The notes beneath the pieces are model-generated. The model did no database searches, was not told the origin of the DNA, and saw only the letters and a list, made by a program, of their open reading frames with translations. Below, piece after piece: positions 36,126 through 45,470 of a DNA stretch of 64,000 nucleotides; position 1 is the first letter of the stretch, and each line of letters opens with the position of its first letter. Source of the stretch: CALXVA01 sp944392465 (GTDB lineage: Bacteria > Bacillota > Clostridia > TANB77 > CAG-508); contig OZ006978.1 in the NCBI GenBank assembly GCA_963931155.1, positions 1,612,001 through 1,676,000 on the forward strand, written 5' to 3'. Made by a program: the position numbers and the translations under genes.

Positions 36126-36852
36126 ATGTCTCGGACACAGTAAATGGCATAACATACAAGCAAAAAAAGGTAAAGCAGATGCAGCAAGAGGAAAAATATT
36201 TACAAAACTAGGAAGAGAATTACTAATAGCAGTTAAGCAAGGTGGTCCTGATCCGGCCGGTAATTCTAAATTAAAAGATGTTATAGCAAAATGTAAGGCA
36301 AACAACATGCCAAATGATACAATAAATAATGCAATTAAGAAAGCTTCTGGAGAAGGAAGTAGTGAAAACTATGAAGAAATTACATATGAAGGTTATGGAG
36401 TTAATGGAGTAGCTGTAATTGTTGAAGCAAGTACAGATAACAAAAATAGAACAGCAGCAGATGTTAGACATGCATTTGATAGAGCTGGAGGAAATTTAGG
36501 AACAACAGGTTGTGTATCATATATGTTCTCTAAAAAAGGTGTAATAATAATTGACAAAGAAACAACAGAACTATCAGAAGATGATATGATGATGCTTGCT
36601 TTAGATAGTGGGGCTGAAGATTTTGAAGCAACTGATGAATGTTATGAGATAACAACAGCACCAGAAGATTTTTCTGCTGTTAGAGAAGCATTAGAAGAAA
36701 AGGGCTTAGAATTTTTACAAGCTGAAGTTCAAATGGTTCCATCTACATATGTAAAATTAGATGAAAAAGATGCAGAAAAAATGCAAAGATTAATAGATAA
36801 TCTAGAAGATTTAGATGATGTAATGAATGTATATCATAACTGGGATGAATAA
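36126..36852 (+). CDS. yebC: YebC/TACO1 family protein requiring a +1 frameshift at codon 3
   Basis: The reading begins at ATG 36126, behind a strong AAGGAGG ribosome site: ATG TCT, then CGG at 36132-36134, and a TAA at 36141. Omitting C36132 gives MSGHSKWHNIQAKKGKADAARGK, the classic start of YebC, and continues open to 36852. The joined product is 241 residues, the usual family length, with NPDTIN-like NMPNDTINNAIKKASG, EGYGVNGVAVIVEASTDNKNRT and RHAFDRAGGNLGTTGCVSYMF. YebC-type proteins bind DNA or act in translation; bacterial and mitochondrial members help ribosomes through difficult sequences. A start at the internal ATG 36307 would delete the first 60 residues, which are plainly coding. 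The frameshift at codon 3 could be regulatory. Confidence 0.9.
36129..36143 (+). other. Proposed +1 frameshift site: TCT CGG ACA CAG TAA
   Basis: The zero frame stops four triplets after the CGG begins. Skipping C36132 restores the invariant MSGHSKWHN start of YebC. The context (NCT CGG) matches the ABC exporter site. Confidence 0.9.
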
Positions 36853-36915
36853 TTAATACTTTATTAAAAAACAAGCAAAAGAAAAAAATAAAATATAACA
36901 AAAATATATATTAGT

Positions 36916-36960
36916 AAAAGCAGATTTATATAACATCAATATATAAATACTGCTTTTTTT
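36916..36960 (+). terminator. Terminator after yebC
   Basis: AAAAGCAG with CTGCTTTT, extended by TTATAT with ATATAA across small internal loops, is followed by a T-run. Confidence 0.85.
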
Positions 36961-37071
36961 AAAAATAAGAGATGTATACACAGAAAAACATAGGAAATAT
37001 ACTATTAAAATTTGTTTAATTATTTTGATTTTATTATTTTTAATATATATTTTAAACAAGGGGGAAAGTAA

Positions 37072-39036
37072 ATGAAGAAAAAAACATTAATAATTGTAAT
37101 ATCAATAGTAGTGGTATTACTTATTGTAGCAGGAGTTTTAACATACTTAATGTTAGGAACAGACATATTTAAGTCTGAGAAAGAATTATTTGCAAAATAT
37201 TCATCACAGGTAATTAATGAAGATGAGTTCTTTCCTAAAGCAATAGTAGATTATGAAACAAAGAAAGAAATGGTTGCTTATGAAAGCAATGGAACATTAT
37301 CTGCTGACACAGAAATTAAAGGAGATGCAACATCAGATACAACTTTACAAGAAATTCAATCTGTTATTGGATATGGAAATAATACTAATATAACTTTTAA
37401 CGGAAAAGTTGACAAAGCAAACAGAAAACTAGAAGAAAGCTTTGTTGTTAACTATACGGATACTGTTAACTTTCCATTTACATTTAAACAAGATGGAGAT
37501 AGATATGGATTATTAGTAAATGGAATATCAGCAACAAATTATGTGGCTGTAGACAATAATAATATTCCTGGGCTATTGCAAGCTTTAGGAATATCTGATG
37601 TGGAAGGTGTTCCTAATAAAATAGAGATGCCAAATATAGAATCATTAAATTTTTCAGAGGAAGAGAAAACACATATCCAAGAAGCATATTTCACACCAAT
37701 GTTTGAAGGTATTACTGAAGATAAATTTACTAAAATAAAAAATGAAGATGGAAGTGTAAGTTATGAACTTAACATAACTGCAGAAGAGTTTAAAAATATA
37801 TTATCACAAATGTTACAAACTTTAAGCACAGATACAGCTATGATAAACAAAATTAATTCTTTTTATACTGAAATGCAAGAAGAATTAAGTGTTGTAGAAA
37901 GTCAAACTTTATCATCTTATGCATCATCATATTATGATTCAACAGATGATTCAACAAGTGAAGGTATTACACCAGATAATATATTAAAAACTAAAAGTGA
38001 TTTAGATAATGAAACATGGGTAGGAAATATAAGAATTAACGTAACAGAAAATCATAAAGAAACAAATAAATTTGTTGTAGAACTTATTGGGGTTGATGTG
38101 AGTAGAGATACAGAAACAAGTACATCTATAGCAAGTGATACTACAGAAGAGCAAAATAGCATGTTGTTTGAAATAACTAAAGTACAATCAAATCCAGCTA
38201 ATTCAAGTTATGGCTATACTATAACTGGAACATATAATGGAATAACATATGCCACAGCCAATATTAATTATGCAGAATTAAATACAAATAATCCAAAAGA
38301 AAATATTACATTTACAGTAGGAAATCCAAACTATTTAACAACAACTTTTTCATACAGCAAAAATATAACATTTGGAAACGCAGTAACAATTGATGGATTT
38401 GATAATACAACAACAGTTGTAATAAATAATTATCAATCAAATCAATTACTCCCATTTCTAATTCAATATGCAAGTAGTGTAATACAATTAAATACAAATC
38501 AAATGACACAAATAGGATATCCAACTGAATTAGTAAACCCATTACTTCTTTGGATTGCAGCACCAAGTACTTCTTTAAATCAAGTAGAAAACGCATCAGA
38601 CAACTTGACTAATACAAATTTAAATACTCAGGAGGCGAATACTTATAATGCACAGTTTATAGATTATGAAGGTAATGTATCAGGAGTACAAGCTAAAACA
38701 TTGGTGGATACTGTAAAACAACATAATTTAGTAGCTACAGACAATGCAGATAAAATACAAGTTCTTACTTTACCTGGAAATTCAATTGTTAATACTTCTG
38801 AAGTTAGTATTAGTAATACAGATCAGGCATATTTAGATACAGTAAATGCTTCATTGCAAACCGCTTCAACATATAATGTATCGTTTGGTTATGATTCAAC
38901 TACAAATAAAATAACAACTATTTATATAACGAGTTTAACCAATGAACCTGAAATTTCAGCTGAAACAGCTACAAATACTACAAGCCCTGAAACTACAATA
39001 GGAACAGATTTAGGAAATAATAATACATTACTTTAA
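37072..39036 (+). CDS. Membrane-anchored extracytoplasmic protein, paralogue A
   Basis: A 654-residue protein. A short basic N-terminus and one transmembrane helix (about residues 5-28) are followed by TDIFKSEKELFAKYSSQ and a long Asn/Thr/Ser-rich extracytoplasmic region with alternating beta-type stretches. The C-terminal 120 residues are low complexity. I do not recognise a function; it may belong to the group labelled DUF6583, which I state from memory without certainty. The next gene is a clear paralogue 33 bases downstream. RBS AAGGGGG. Confidence 0.7.
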   Translation: MKKKTLIIVISIVVVLLIVAGVLTYLMLGTDIFKSEKELFAKYSSQVINEDEFFPKAIVDYETKKEMVAYESNGTLSADTEIKGDATSDTTLQEIQSVIGYGNNTNITFNGKVDKANRKLEESFVVNYTDTVNFPFTFKQDGDRYGLLVNGISATNYVAVDNNNIPGLLQALGISDVEGVPNKIEMPNIESLNFSEEEKTHIQEAYFTPMFEGITEDKFTKIKNEDGSVSYELNITAEEFKNILSQMLQTLSTDTAMINKINSFYTEMQEELSVVESQTLSSYASSYYDSTDDSTSEGITPDNILKTKSDLDNETWVGNIRINVTENHKETNKFVVELIGVDVSRDTETSTSIASDTTEEQNSMLFEITKVQSNPANSSYGYTITGTYNGITYATANINYAELNTNNPKENITFTVGNPNYLTTTFSYSKNITFGNAVTIDGFDNTTTVVINNYQSNQLLPFLIQYASSVIQLNTNQMTQIGYPTELVNPLLLWIAAPSTSLNQVENASDNLTNTNLNTQEANTYNAQFIDYEGNVSGVQAKTLVDTVKQHNLVATDNADKIQVLTLPGNSIVNTSEVSISNTDQAYLDTVNASLQTASTYNVSFGYDSTTNKITTIYITSLTNEPEISAETATNTTSPETTIGTDLGNNNTLL

Positions 39037-39069
39037 AAATAGAACATTACAGTGAAAAAGGGGAAGAAA

Positions 39070-40728
39070 ATGAAAAAGAGGACTTTGATGATTTCAGCAA
39101 GTTTACTATTCCTATTACTATTTATAATAATAGGAATAGTTATATACATATATCTAGGAACTGATACTTTTAAATCTGATAAAGATTTATTTATAAAACA
39201 TACCTCTCAGTTATTTGAAGAAAATAATTTTATACCAACAGGACTAGCAGAATATTTAAATAAAAAACAAAATCAAATTTATGAAACTAAAGGTACTTTT
39301 AAGATTAATGTAAATTATACTGATCCTTCTATCCAAGAACAAAAAGAAGAGGAAATATATAATAATATGTATATTGACATTGAAGGAAAAGTAGACAAAG
39401 TTTCAAGTAGAGATGAAGTAAATCTTATAGTAAATTATAGTGATAGTGCAAAATTTCCAATTTCATATAAACATGATGGGAATAAAAGTGGAATAAAGAT
39501 AGATGATATATTGCCTAATTATATAGCTAGCAACAGTAATGATATTAATGAGGTATTTGAAGAAATAGACGTGATTGGCGGAACAGATTTTTTAATTGAT
39601 CCAACATATACTCTGCCTATAATCGAGTTAACTAACGATGAAAAAGTATATATTCAAGATGTATATGTAAATAATTTCTTTACTAATTTATCGGAAGACA
39701 AATTTACAATAATAGAGAACACAGATGGTTCTAATTGTTATGAGCTTAATTTAACTTTACAAGAGGCAACTGATATTATATCCCAAACATTACAAACAGC
39801 TAGCCAAGATACTAAAATTATCAATATATTAAATAAAATCTTTAGTTCAAATAATTTAGGAATAACAATTACACCTGATAATATTATTGAGTTGAAAAAT
39901 AGAATTGATAGTGAGAAAATAGAAGATGGAAATTTCAAAGTACAATTAAATGAAAATAATAAAATAATTAATAAAATACGTTTTGAAATTAGTCTTTCTG
40001 ATTCTAACAATTCTGAAAATGAAGATTATATGACTGCTATTGAAATAGTAAAAAATTCAAATAGTTCTGATAATTTATCATATACTGTAAATTATACAAT
40101 AGCAGGAACACAGATTATTTCAACTAGCATTAATTTAGTAGATTATCAAACAAATAATCCGAGTGAAGAAGTAACTATTAGTGTAGGAAATTCAGAAAAT
40201 TCAACATTTAGCTATATGATTAATAATAATTTGACATTTGAAAATCAAATTGCTATAAGTGAATTTGAGGATGCTTCAACAATTGTTATTGATAATTATC
40301 AGGAAAATGAATTAAATAATTTTCTAACACAATATAAAAATAAATTTATTGAGTTTCATAGAAATATGATGACTCAAATTGGTTTAGTTTCATCTGATGC
40401 TCCGTTTTCAAGCATGAGATTATTGCCGATAATTATAGTCGGTTTAGAATCAAGTGGTACTTTGAGAGGATTTTATAGTTATAATGATAGTATAAACAGT
40501 CAAAATTCTAATGACTTAAGTATGAATGATACTTTTAATAGTATTCCAAATGATATGACAACAAGTAATACAACAGAACATGCAAATAGTAGCGATATTT
40601 TTAGCTATGATTTTAATAATACTATTACAAACAATACAAATAATTCATTTGGAACATTTGATACTTCAACATTTAATGAAATGACTAATAACAGTATTGC
40701 AGAACAAACTGTACCTACTGCTCCATAG
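39070..40728 (+). CDS. Membrane-anchored extracytoplasmic protein, paralogue B
   Basis: A 552-residue protein sharing with paralogue A the membrane anchor, the TDTFKSDKDLFIKHTSQ motif after it, a Pro-containing early segment (NNFIPTGLAEYL), the KFPISYKHDGNKSGIKIDDILPNYIA block and the NYQENELNNFLTQY region before an Asn/Ser-rich tail. The start is ATG 39070, eight bases after AAAAAGGGG; a GTG at 39052 overlaps the ribosome site. It is probably co-transcribed with paralogue A. The function is unknown. Confidence 0.72.
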   Translation: MKKRTLMISASLLFLLLFIIIGIVIYIYLGTDTFKSDKDLFIKHTSQLFEENNFIPTGLAEYLNKKQNQIYETKGTFKINVNYTDPSIQEQKEEEIYNNMYIDIEGKVDKVSSRDEVNLIVNYSDSAKFPISYKHDGNKSGIKIDDILPNYIASNSNDINEVFEEIDVIGGTDFLIDPTYTLPIIELTNDEKVYIQDVYVNNFFTNLSEDKFTIIENTDGSNCYELNLTLQEATDIISQTLQTASQDTKIINILNKIFSSNNLGITITPDNIIELKNRIDSEKIEDGNFKVQLNENNKIINKIRFEISLSDSNNSENEDYMTAIEIVKNSNSSDNLSYTVNYTIAGTQIISTSINLVDYQTNNPSEEVTISVGNSENSTFSYMINNNLTFENQIAISEFEDASTIVIDNYQENELNNFLTQYKNKFIEFHRNMMTQIGLVSSDAPFSSMRLLPIIIVGLESSGTLRGFYSYNDSINSQNSNDLSMNDTFNSIPNDMTTSNTTEHANSSDIFSYDFNNTITNNTNNSFGTFDTSTFNEMTNNSIAEQTVPTAP

Positions 40729-40796
40729 ACTTATATAGATGGGTGTATGGCAAGTGTCGCTAATAAAAAAATTAAATAATAGTTCTAAAACATGAA

Positions 40797-40836
40797 AATA
40801 CAGCATATATATTTAATATATATGTTGTATTTTTTA
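40797..40836 (+). terminator. Terminator after paralogue B
   Basis: AATACAGCATATATA pairs with TATATATGTTGTATT (one G-T wobble) and runs into six T residues. Confidence 0.88.
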
Positions 40837-40840
40837 TTTA

Positions 40841-40970
40841 ACAGGAAAATTCTCCTAAATCCCTATTAAATAAAAAGGCTTTAGGATTTTCTCCTTATGG
40901 TCGGAAACCTAAATCGGCACGAACAAAGGACGACTTCGTCGCTTTGTTCTGTAACGGAAAACTGAAAAAA
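40841..40970 (+). ncRNA. Possible structured RNA upstream of the spoIIIA operon
   Basis: The otherwise AT-rich gap holds several nested inverted segments. CTCCTAAATCC-type sequence (about 40853) is complementary to GGCTTTAGGATTTTCTCC (about 40877-40894). A second CCTAAA (about 40908) could compete for the same TTTAGG. A strong hairpin, GAACAAAG/CTTTGTTC with inner CGAC/GTCG (40921-40950), follows. No T-run ends it. It could be a cis-regulatory leader or a mobile miniature element. I do not recognise a known riboswitch. Confidence 0.4.
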
Positions 40971-41020
40971 TAATTATATAAAACTACAATATTGTGTATC
41001 AATTAAAATTTAACTGATGG

Positions 41021-41941
41021 ATGAAAATGGAGGAAACAAGAGAAAAATTGAATAAAGAGAATGAGATACTTGAATATTTTCCAAGTGCAATTAAACAAAC
41101 AATATTAACATATAACAGTAAATTAGAATATCTAGAAGAAATTCGTGTACGCACAAATAGAAACATAATATTAAAAATAGGACAAGAGGAAATCGAACTA
41201 TCATATAAAATATCTTCAAAAGAAGTTTTAGAAATATTACAAAAAATATGTGACAACTCAATTTATACATATCAAAATCAAATATGTAATGGTTTTATAA
41301 CGATTAAAGGAGGACATAGAGTAGGTGTTACAGGAAATGTTGTTTTTAAAGAAGGACAAGTAATAAATATATCACATATCTATAGTTTAAATTTTAGAGT
41401 GGCAAGGCAAATATTGGGATGTAGTAAAGAATTGCTTAATTACATATTAAATATTAAAGATAATACAATTTATAATACTATTATTGTGTCACCACCAGGA
41501 CGAGGTAAAACGACAATATTAAGAGATGCTGTTAGAAATTTAAGCAATGGAATAAATAGTATTGGATTTAAAGGGATAAATGTTGGAGTGGTTGACGAAA
41601 GAGGAGAAATTGCAGCAATGTATAAAGGAATACCTCAAAATGATTTGGGAAAACGAACAGATATTTTAGATAATGTTTCAAAAAATATAGGAATGAAAAT
41701 GCTCATACGTTCGATGAACCCAAAAATAATTGTTGCAGACGAAATAGGAACAAAAGAAGATATTGAGGCAATTAATTATGCTGTTTGTTCAGGGGTAAAT
41801 GGATTATTTACAGCACATGGTAATACATTAAACGATATTATAAATAACCCTATTTTAAAAATATTATTTAATTTAAAGATTATAAAGAAAATAGTTCTCA
41901 TAGAAAAGGATAGAAGTTTGAAATTAATATTTAATCAATAA
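41021..41941 (+). CDS. spoIIIAA: Stage III sporulation protein AA (ATPase)
   Basis: A 306-residue AAA-type secretion ATPase that energises the SpoIIIA-SpoIIQ channel between mother cell and forespore. Walker A SPPGRGKTT is near residues 157-165, VGVVDERGEIAAM follows, then a Walker B-like IIVADEIGT, all typical of SpoIIIAA. First gene of a complete AA-AH set, all on this strand. The start is uncertain: ATG 41021 and 41027 both have weak ribosome sites, while a GGAGG at 41029-41033 could serve a later codon. Confidence 0.93.
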   Translation: MKMEETREKLNKENEILEYFPSAIKQTILTYNSKLEYLEEIRVRTNRNIILKIGQEEIELSYKISSKEVLEILQKICDNSIYTYQNQICNGFITIKGGHRVGVTGNVVFKEGQVINISHIYSLNFRVARQILGCSKELLNYILNIKDNTIYNTIIVSPPGRGKTTILRDAVRNLSNGINSIGFKGINVGVVDERGEIAAMYKGIPQNDLGKRTDILDNVSKNIGMKMLIRSMNPKIIVADEIGTKEDIEAINYAVCSGVNGLFTAHGNTLNDIINNPILKILFNLKIIKKIVLIEKDRSLKLIFNQ

Positions 41942-41953
41942 ATTTCAATTAAA

Positions 41954-41977
41954 CATAAAGCAATATAATGCTTTATG
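41954..41977. other. Hairpin between spoIIIAA and spoIIIAB
   Basis: CATAAAGC and GCTTTATG pair perfectly around AATATAAT. It is followed by A residues, not T, so it is not a forward terminator; it could stabilise or mark processing of the operon transcript. Confidence 0.5.
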
Positions 41978-42023
41978 AAAAAGTGTTTAAAAATATAAAA
42001 AAGTTAAGAAAGGAGGAAGGATT

Positions 42024-42533
42024 ATGTTTTTTATAAAAGTATGTATATTGTTTTTAATCTTCTTAGTCTGCTTATATTCAGGGAAAATAATATCAAGAAA
42101 ATATAGTGAAAGAGTAAATGAGTTAAAAGACATGAAAAATGCACTAAATATGTTTTTAACAAAGATTAGGTTTACATATGAATCAGTTCCAGAAAGCTTT
42201 AAAGAAATAGGAAATAATATAAACGGAAACATAGGAAGAATATTTATAAAATCAGCAGAAGATATGAAAGAAAGGTCTGCTGGTGAAGCATGGGATTTGG
42301 CATTAGATGAGCAATATAACAGTTTTACAAGAGAAGACATAGATATCTTAAAAAAGCTAGGTAGAATGCTTGGAAAAACAGATATAGAAGGACAAATCAG
42401 TGAAGTAAAATTAGTACAAGACTTTTTAAATACACAAATTGAAGAAGCAGAAACAGAAAGACAAAAAAACGAAAAACTTTACAAAACATTAGGAGGAGTT
42501 ATAGGGTTAACTATTGCTATTATATTAGTATAG
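42024..42533 (+). CDS. spoIIIAB: Stage III sporulation protein AB
   Basis: A 169-residue protein with an N-terminal membrane helix, a helical domain (RKYSERVNELKDMKNALNMFLTKIRFTYESVPESF; LGRMLGKTDIEGQ, a SpoIIIAB hallmark) and a C-terminal helix. SpoIIIAB resembles the GspF-type inner membrane component of type II secretion and partners the AA ATPase. A strong AAAGGAGGAAG ribosome site lies upstream. Confidence 0.93.
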   Translation: MFFIKVCILFLIFLVCLYSGKIISRKYSERVNELKDMKNALNMFLTKIRFTYESVPESFKEIGNNINGNIGRIFIKSAEDMKERSAGEAWDLALDEQYNSFTREDIDILKKLGRMLGKTDIEGQISEVKLVQDFLNTQIEEAETERQKNEKLYKTLGGVIGLTIAIILV

Positions 42534-42647
42534 TTTTACATATTTTTATTTTAAATAAATTTGAAAAATAAAAGTTTGTATTAGGATTAGGTAATAAAAA
42601 TAAAAAATATCGACGAAAGCAACATAAAAAAGAAAGGAAAATTTGCT

Positions 42648-42842
42648 ATGAACATAGATTTATTATTTAAAATAGCAGCTATAGGAATTTTAGTAGCTGT
42701 GCTTCACCAAGTACTAGTGAGAGCCGGAAGAGAAGATCAAGCAATGATGACAACTTTAGCAGGTTTAGTTATTGTTCTCACTTTAGTAATAAAAGAAATT
42801 AGTACATTATTTGATTCAGTAAGAACCATGTTTGGACTATAA
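42648..42842 (+). CDS. spoIIIAC: Stage III sporulation protein AC
   Basis: A 64-residue protein with two membrane helices, the normal size of SpoIIIAC. The hallmark AVLHQVLVRAGREDQAMMTTLAGLVIVL is present. RBS AAGAAAGGAA. The stop codon is followed immediately by a REP-like palindromic array that separates it from spoIIIAD, normally its close partner. Confidence 0.93.
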   Translation: MNIDLLFKIAAIGILVAVLHQVLVRAGREDQAMMTTLAGLVIVLTLVIKEISTLFDSVRTMFGL

Positions 42843-42843
42843 T

Positions 42844-42975
42844 GTCATCTTTAGGGACAGGCTCTTTTCTGCCATTTTTGTCACTTTTGGGGACAGGCTA
42901 AATGGGTGACAAAGTTGTCATTTAAAGGGACAGGTTACACTTTTGGGGACAGGTTAAATAAGTGACAAAGCTCGA
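42844..42975. repeat. REP-like palindromic array between spoIIIAC and spoIIIAD
   Basis: Four GGGACAGG(C/T)T cores (near 42854, 42889, 42927 and 42945) alternate with CTTTTCTGCCA, TTTGTCAC and its complement GTGACAAAG. The units can fold on each other. The same words occur at 43.5 and 63.8 kb and a single core at 21.57 kb. They resemble intergenic REP elements mobilised by REP-associated (Y1) transposases; no such gene is in the window. Confidence 0.75.
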
Positions 42976-43058
42976 TGACTTGAATGACAAACTAGATAAA
43001 TGGAAAGCATGGCGAAAAAATTTGCTATAAAAATTAACAAGAAAGGAAACGGTTCATA

Positions 43059-43445
43059 ATGGATGTTATTAAGGTTATTGGAATAGGACTAATTGCATTA
43101 ATAATTATTGTAATAGTAAGGCAATATAAACCTGAATTCACATTATATGTTTCTTTGCTTGCAGGAGCAAGTATATTACTTTTGGTAATGGACAAACTAT
43201 CTGAAATAATAAATCTATTAACATCTTTATCAAATAAAACAGCTTTAAACAATGAATTTTTGAAATTACTGATTAAAATTACAGGAATAGCATTCTTAAC
43301 AGAATTTGCAGTAAGTATTTGCAAAGATACAGGAGAAACAGCTATTGCAAATAAAGTTGATATGGGAGGTAAAGTTATCATAGTAGCGATGTCGATACCG
43401 ATAATATCTAGTTTGTTAGAAACAATAATAGATGTATTACCATGA
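43059..43445 (+). CDS. spoIIIAD: Stage III sporulation protein AD
   Basis: A 128-residue membrane protein with about four hydrophobic helices, including VRQYKPEFTLYVSLLAGASILL and ITGIAFLTEFAVSICKDTGETAIANKVDMGGKVIIVAMSIPI, the highly conserved SpoIIIAD segment. Ribosome site AGAAAGGAAA. REP-like arrays flank it on both sides, which is unusual inside this operon. Confidence 0.93.
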   Translation: MDVIKVIGIGLIALIIIVIVRQYKPEFTLYVSLLAGASILLLVMDKLSEIINLLTSLSNKTALNNEFLKLLIKITGIAFLTEFAVSICKDTGETAIANKVDMGGKVIIVAMSIPIISSLLETIIDVLP

Positions 43446-43465
43446 GATAAAAATAAAATACAGCA

Positions 43466-43560
43466 AGTGTGTCCCTGAAAGTGACAAGTTTGGCGTAAAA
43501 GGGACAGGCTAAATGGGTGACAAAGTTGGCAGAAAAGAGCCTGTCCCCAAAACTGACATG
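43466..43560. repeat. REP-like palindromic array between spoIIIAD and spoIIIAE
   Basis: Units GTGTGTCCC, GTGACAAGTTTGGC, GGGACAGGCTAAATGGG, GTGACAAAGTTGGC and GAGCCTGTCCCC are arranged so that GGGACAGGC and GCCTGTCCC face each other. It extends to within 13 bases of the spoIIIAE start. Confidence 0.75.
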
Positions 43561-43572
43561 GAAGGAATACAT

Positions 43573-44787
43573 ATGAAGAAGTTAATTTGTTTTATTGTTA
43601 CAATTTTATTAACGATAATTATACTACCAAATGATATATATGCCTTAGAAAAATCAGAAGAAATTGATATACAAAACAATAATAGTATATCTCCAAGGGA
43701 GGATGTGAGTGAAGATGCAATTTTGCAAAGTCAACAAGATAATTTAAACATAGATGATTTTTTAAAAGAAGCGGATGAATATACTAAAGATGTATATCAA
43801 GATTTAGATATGAGTGAATTATTTACTTCTGCAATTTCTGGAGATATCGATAATGAAAGTATTTTAAAAAATATAATGTATTCACTTGGTGGTGAGATTT
43901 TTGATTCTATTACAGTCCTAGGTAGTATTTTAGTTATTATTGTTATACATAGTATTTTAAGAGCAATATCTGAAGGATTGGATAACGAAGGGGTAGCTCA
44001 AATAATATATTATGTTCAATATATACTTATAGTTACACTAATTATGACTAATTTTGTTCAAATAATAGATATAGTAAAAGATTCAATACAAAATCTAGTT
44101 AATTTTATGAATCTTTTGATTCCAATATTAATAACACTAATGATAACTACAGGGAGCATAGTGAGTGCTGGTTTACTTCAACCTATTTTGCTTTTTTTGA
44201 TAACGTTTATGGGAAATTTTATAACAGGAATAATAATTCCGTTAATTCTTGTTTCTACATCACTAGGGATAGTATCTAATATATCGAGCAAAATACAAAT
44301 AAATAAATTGGCGAGTTTCTTTAAAAGTGGGAGCATCTGGATTTTAGGTATAATACTTACAATATTTGTTGGTTTAGTTTCAATAGAAGGAACGTTGAGT
44401 AGTAGTGTGGATGGTGTTACAGCCAAAACTGCAAAAGCAGCAGTTTCAAGCTTTATTCCTGTTGTAGGAAAAATACTAGGAGATGCGGTTGATACAGTAA
44501 TAGGTTGTAGTTCTATATTAAAAAATGCGACAGGTATAGTGGGAATAATTATACTTTTAGGAATAGCGATTATTCCAATAATAAAATTAGTTATTTTGAT
44601 GGTTATATATTATTTAGGCTCCGCTATATGTCAACCAATTGCAGATGAGAAGATAATAAAACTTTTAGAGCAAATGGGAGATACTTTCAAAGTTCTTCTT
44701 GGTGTTATGTGTAGTATATCTGTAATGTTCATAATTGGAACAACATTAGTTATAAAGATTTCAAATAGCGGAATGATGTATAGATAA
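43573..44787 (+). CDS. spoIIIAE: Stage III sporulation protein AE
   Basis: A 404-residue polytopic protein. A signal-like first helix is followed by an acidic segment and then about seven membrane helices with the SpoIIIAE hallmarks LLQPILLFLITFMGNFI, EGTLSSSVDGVTAKTAKAAVSSFIPVVGKILGDAVDTV and GSAICQPIADEK. The start is ATG 43573 behind GGAAGGAA. An upstream in-frame ATG at 43513 lies inside the REP-like array and would add 20 non-native residues encoded by the repeat. Confidence 0.94.
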   Translation: MKKLICFIVTILLTIIILPNDIYALEKSEEIDIQNNNSISPREDVSEDAILQSQQDNLNIDDFLKEADEYTKDVYQDLDMSELFTSAISGDIDNESILKNIMYSLGGEIFDSITVLGSILVIIVIHSILRAISEGLDNEGVAQIIYYVQYILIVTLIMTNFVQIIDIVKDSIQNLVNFMNLLIPILITLMITTGSIVSAGLLQPILLFLITFMGNFITGIIIPLILVSTSLGIVSNISSKIQINKLASFFKSGSIWILGIILTIFVGLVSIEGTLSSSVDGVTAKTAKAAVSSFIPVVGKILGDAVDTVIGCSSILKNATGIVGIIILLGIAIIPIIKLVILMVIYYLGSAICQPIADEKIIKLLEQMGDTFKVLLGVMCSISVMFIIGTTLVIKISNSGMMYR

Positions 44788-44814
44788 GTATAAATTATGC
44801 AAAAAGGAGGAGAG

Positions 44815-45468
44815 ATGATTGATTGGATTAGCGATTGGGCAGGCTCGATAATAGTTGCAGTAATAATTGGAACAATAATAGAAATGATTCTTCCAAACGG
44901 AAATAGCAAAAAGTACATAAAAATGGTTATTGGAATATATATTCTATTTACAATAGTATCTCCTGTAATTACTAAATTTACAGGAAACAAATTTCAGATT
45001 TCAGATACTTTTAATTTAGATGAGTACATAGAAGATGCTAAAAATAGTGTAGAAATACATAATACACTAGTAGAAGATAATAATCAAAGTATAAGAGAAA
45101 TATACATATCAGGTATACAGGATGATTTAAAAGCAAAACTTTATTCAAAAGGGTATGAGGTAAATAATATAGAACTTGATGTTTCAAATGATGAAAATTA
45201 TACAATTAATAATATAAAAGTTGAGTTAGAAAAATTAGAAGAAAGTGATGACAAAGAAAATAGTGATACTAATGATATTAATGTTAATAAAATAGAAAAA
45301 GTTGATAAAGTAAAAATAAATTCTAGTAATGTAATTAATGATACAAACAATAATTCTAATAATAAAGAAGAAAAGTCTAATAATTTATCTAGTGGTGAAA
45401 TAAAAAGTATAAAAGAATATTTAAGTGGTATATATGAAGTAAACGAAGATAATATAACTATTAATTAA
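44815..45468 (+). CDS. spoIIIAF: Stage III sporulation protein AF
   Basis: A 217-residue protein with two N-terminal membrane helices (WAGSIIVAVIIGTIIEMILP and YIKMVIGIYILFTIVSPVI, conserved in SpoIIIAF) followed by a soluble domain and an Asn/Asp-rich low-complexity stretch before a conserved-looking KSIKEYLSGIYEVNEDNI end. The start is ATG 44815 with GGAGGAG just upstream; ATG 44797 precedes that ribosome site. Confidence 0.9.
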   Translation: MIDWISDWAGSIIVAVIIGTIIEMILPNGNSKKYIKMVIGIYILFTIVSPVITKFTGNKFQISDTFNLDEYIEDAKNSVEIHNTLVEDNNQSIREIYISGIQDDLKAKLYSKGYEVNNIELDVSNDENYTINNIKVELEKLEESDDKENSDTNDINVNKIEKVDKVKINSSNVINDTNNNSNNKEEKSNNLSSGEIKSIKEYLSGIYEVNEDNITIN

Positions 45469-45470
45469 AG

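Noticed and set aside
36307..36852. YebC starting at the internal ATG 36307
   Set aside because: The preceding 170 bases encode the conserved YebC N-terminus in the same frame from 36133, and the only good ribosome site is before ATG 36126.
42844..43560. CRISPR array
   Set aside because: Units are palindromic, of irregular spacing and orientation, with no unique spacers and no cas genes.
43513..43572. N-terminal extension of SpoIIIAE from ATG 43513
   Set aside because: The 20 codons are REP-like repeat sequence and the good ribosome site serves ATG 43573.
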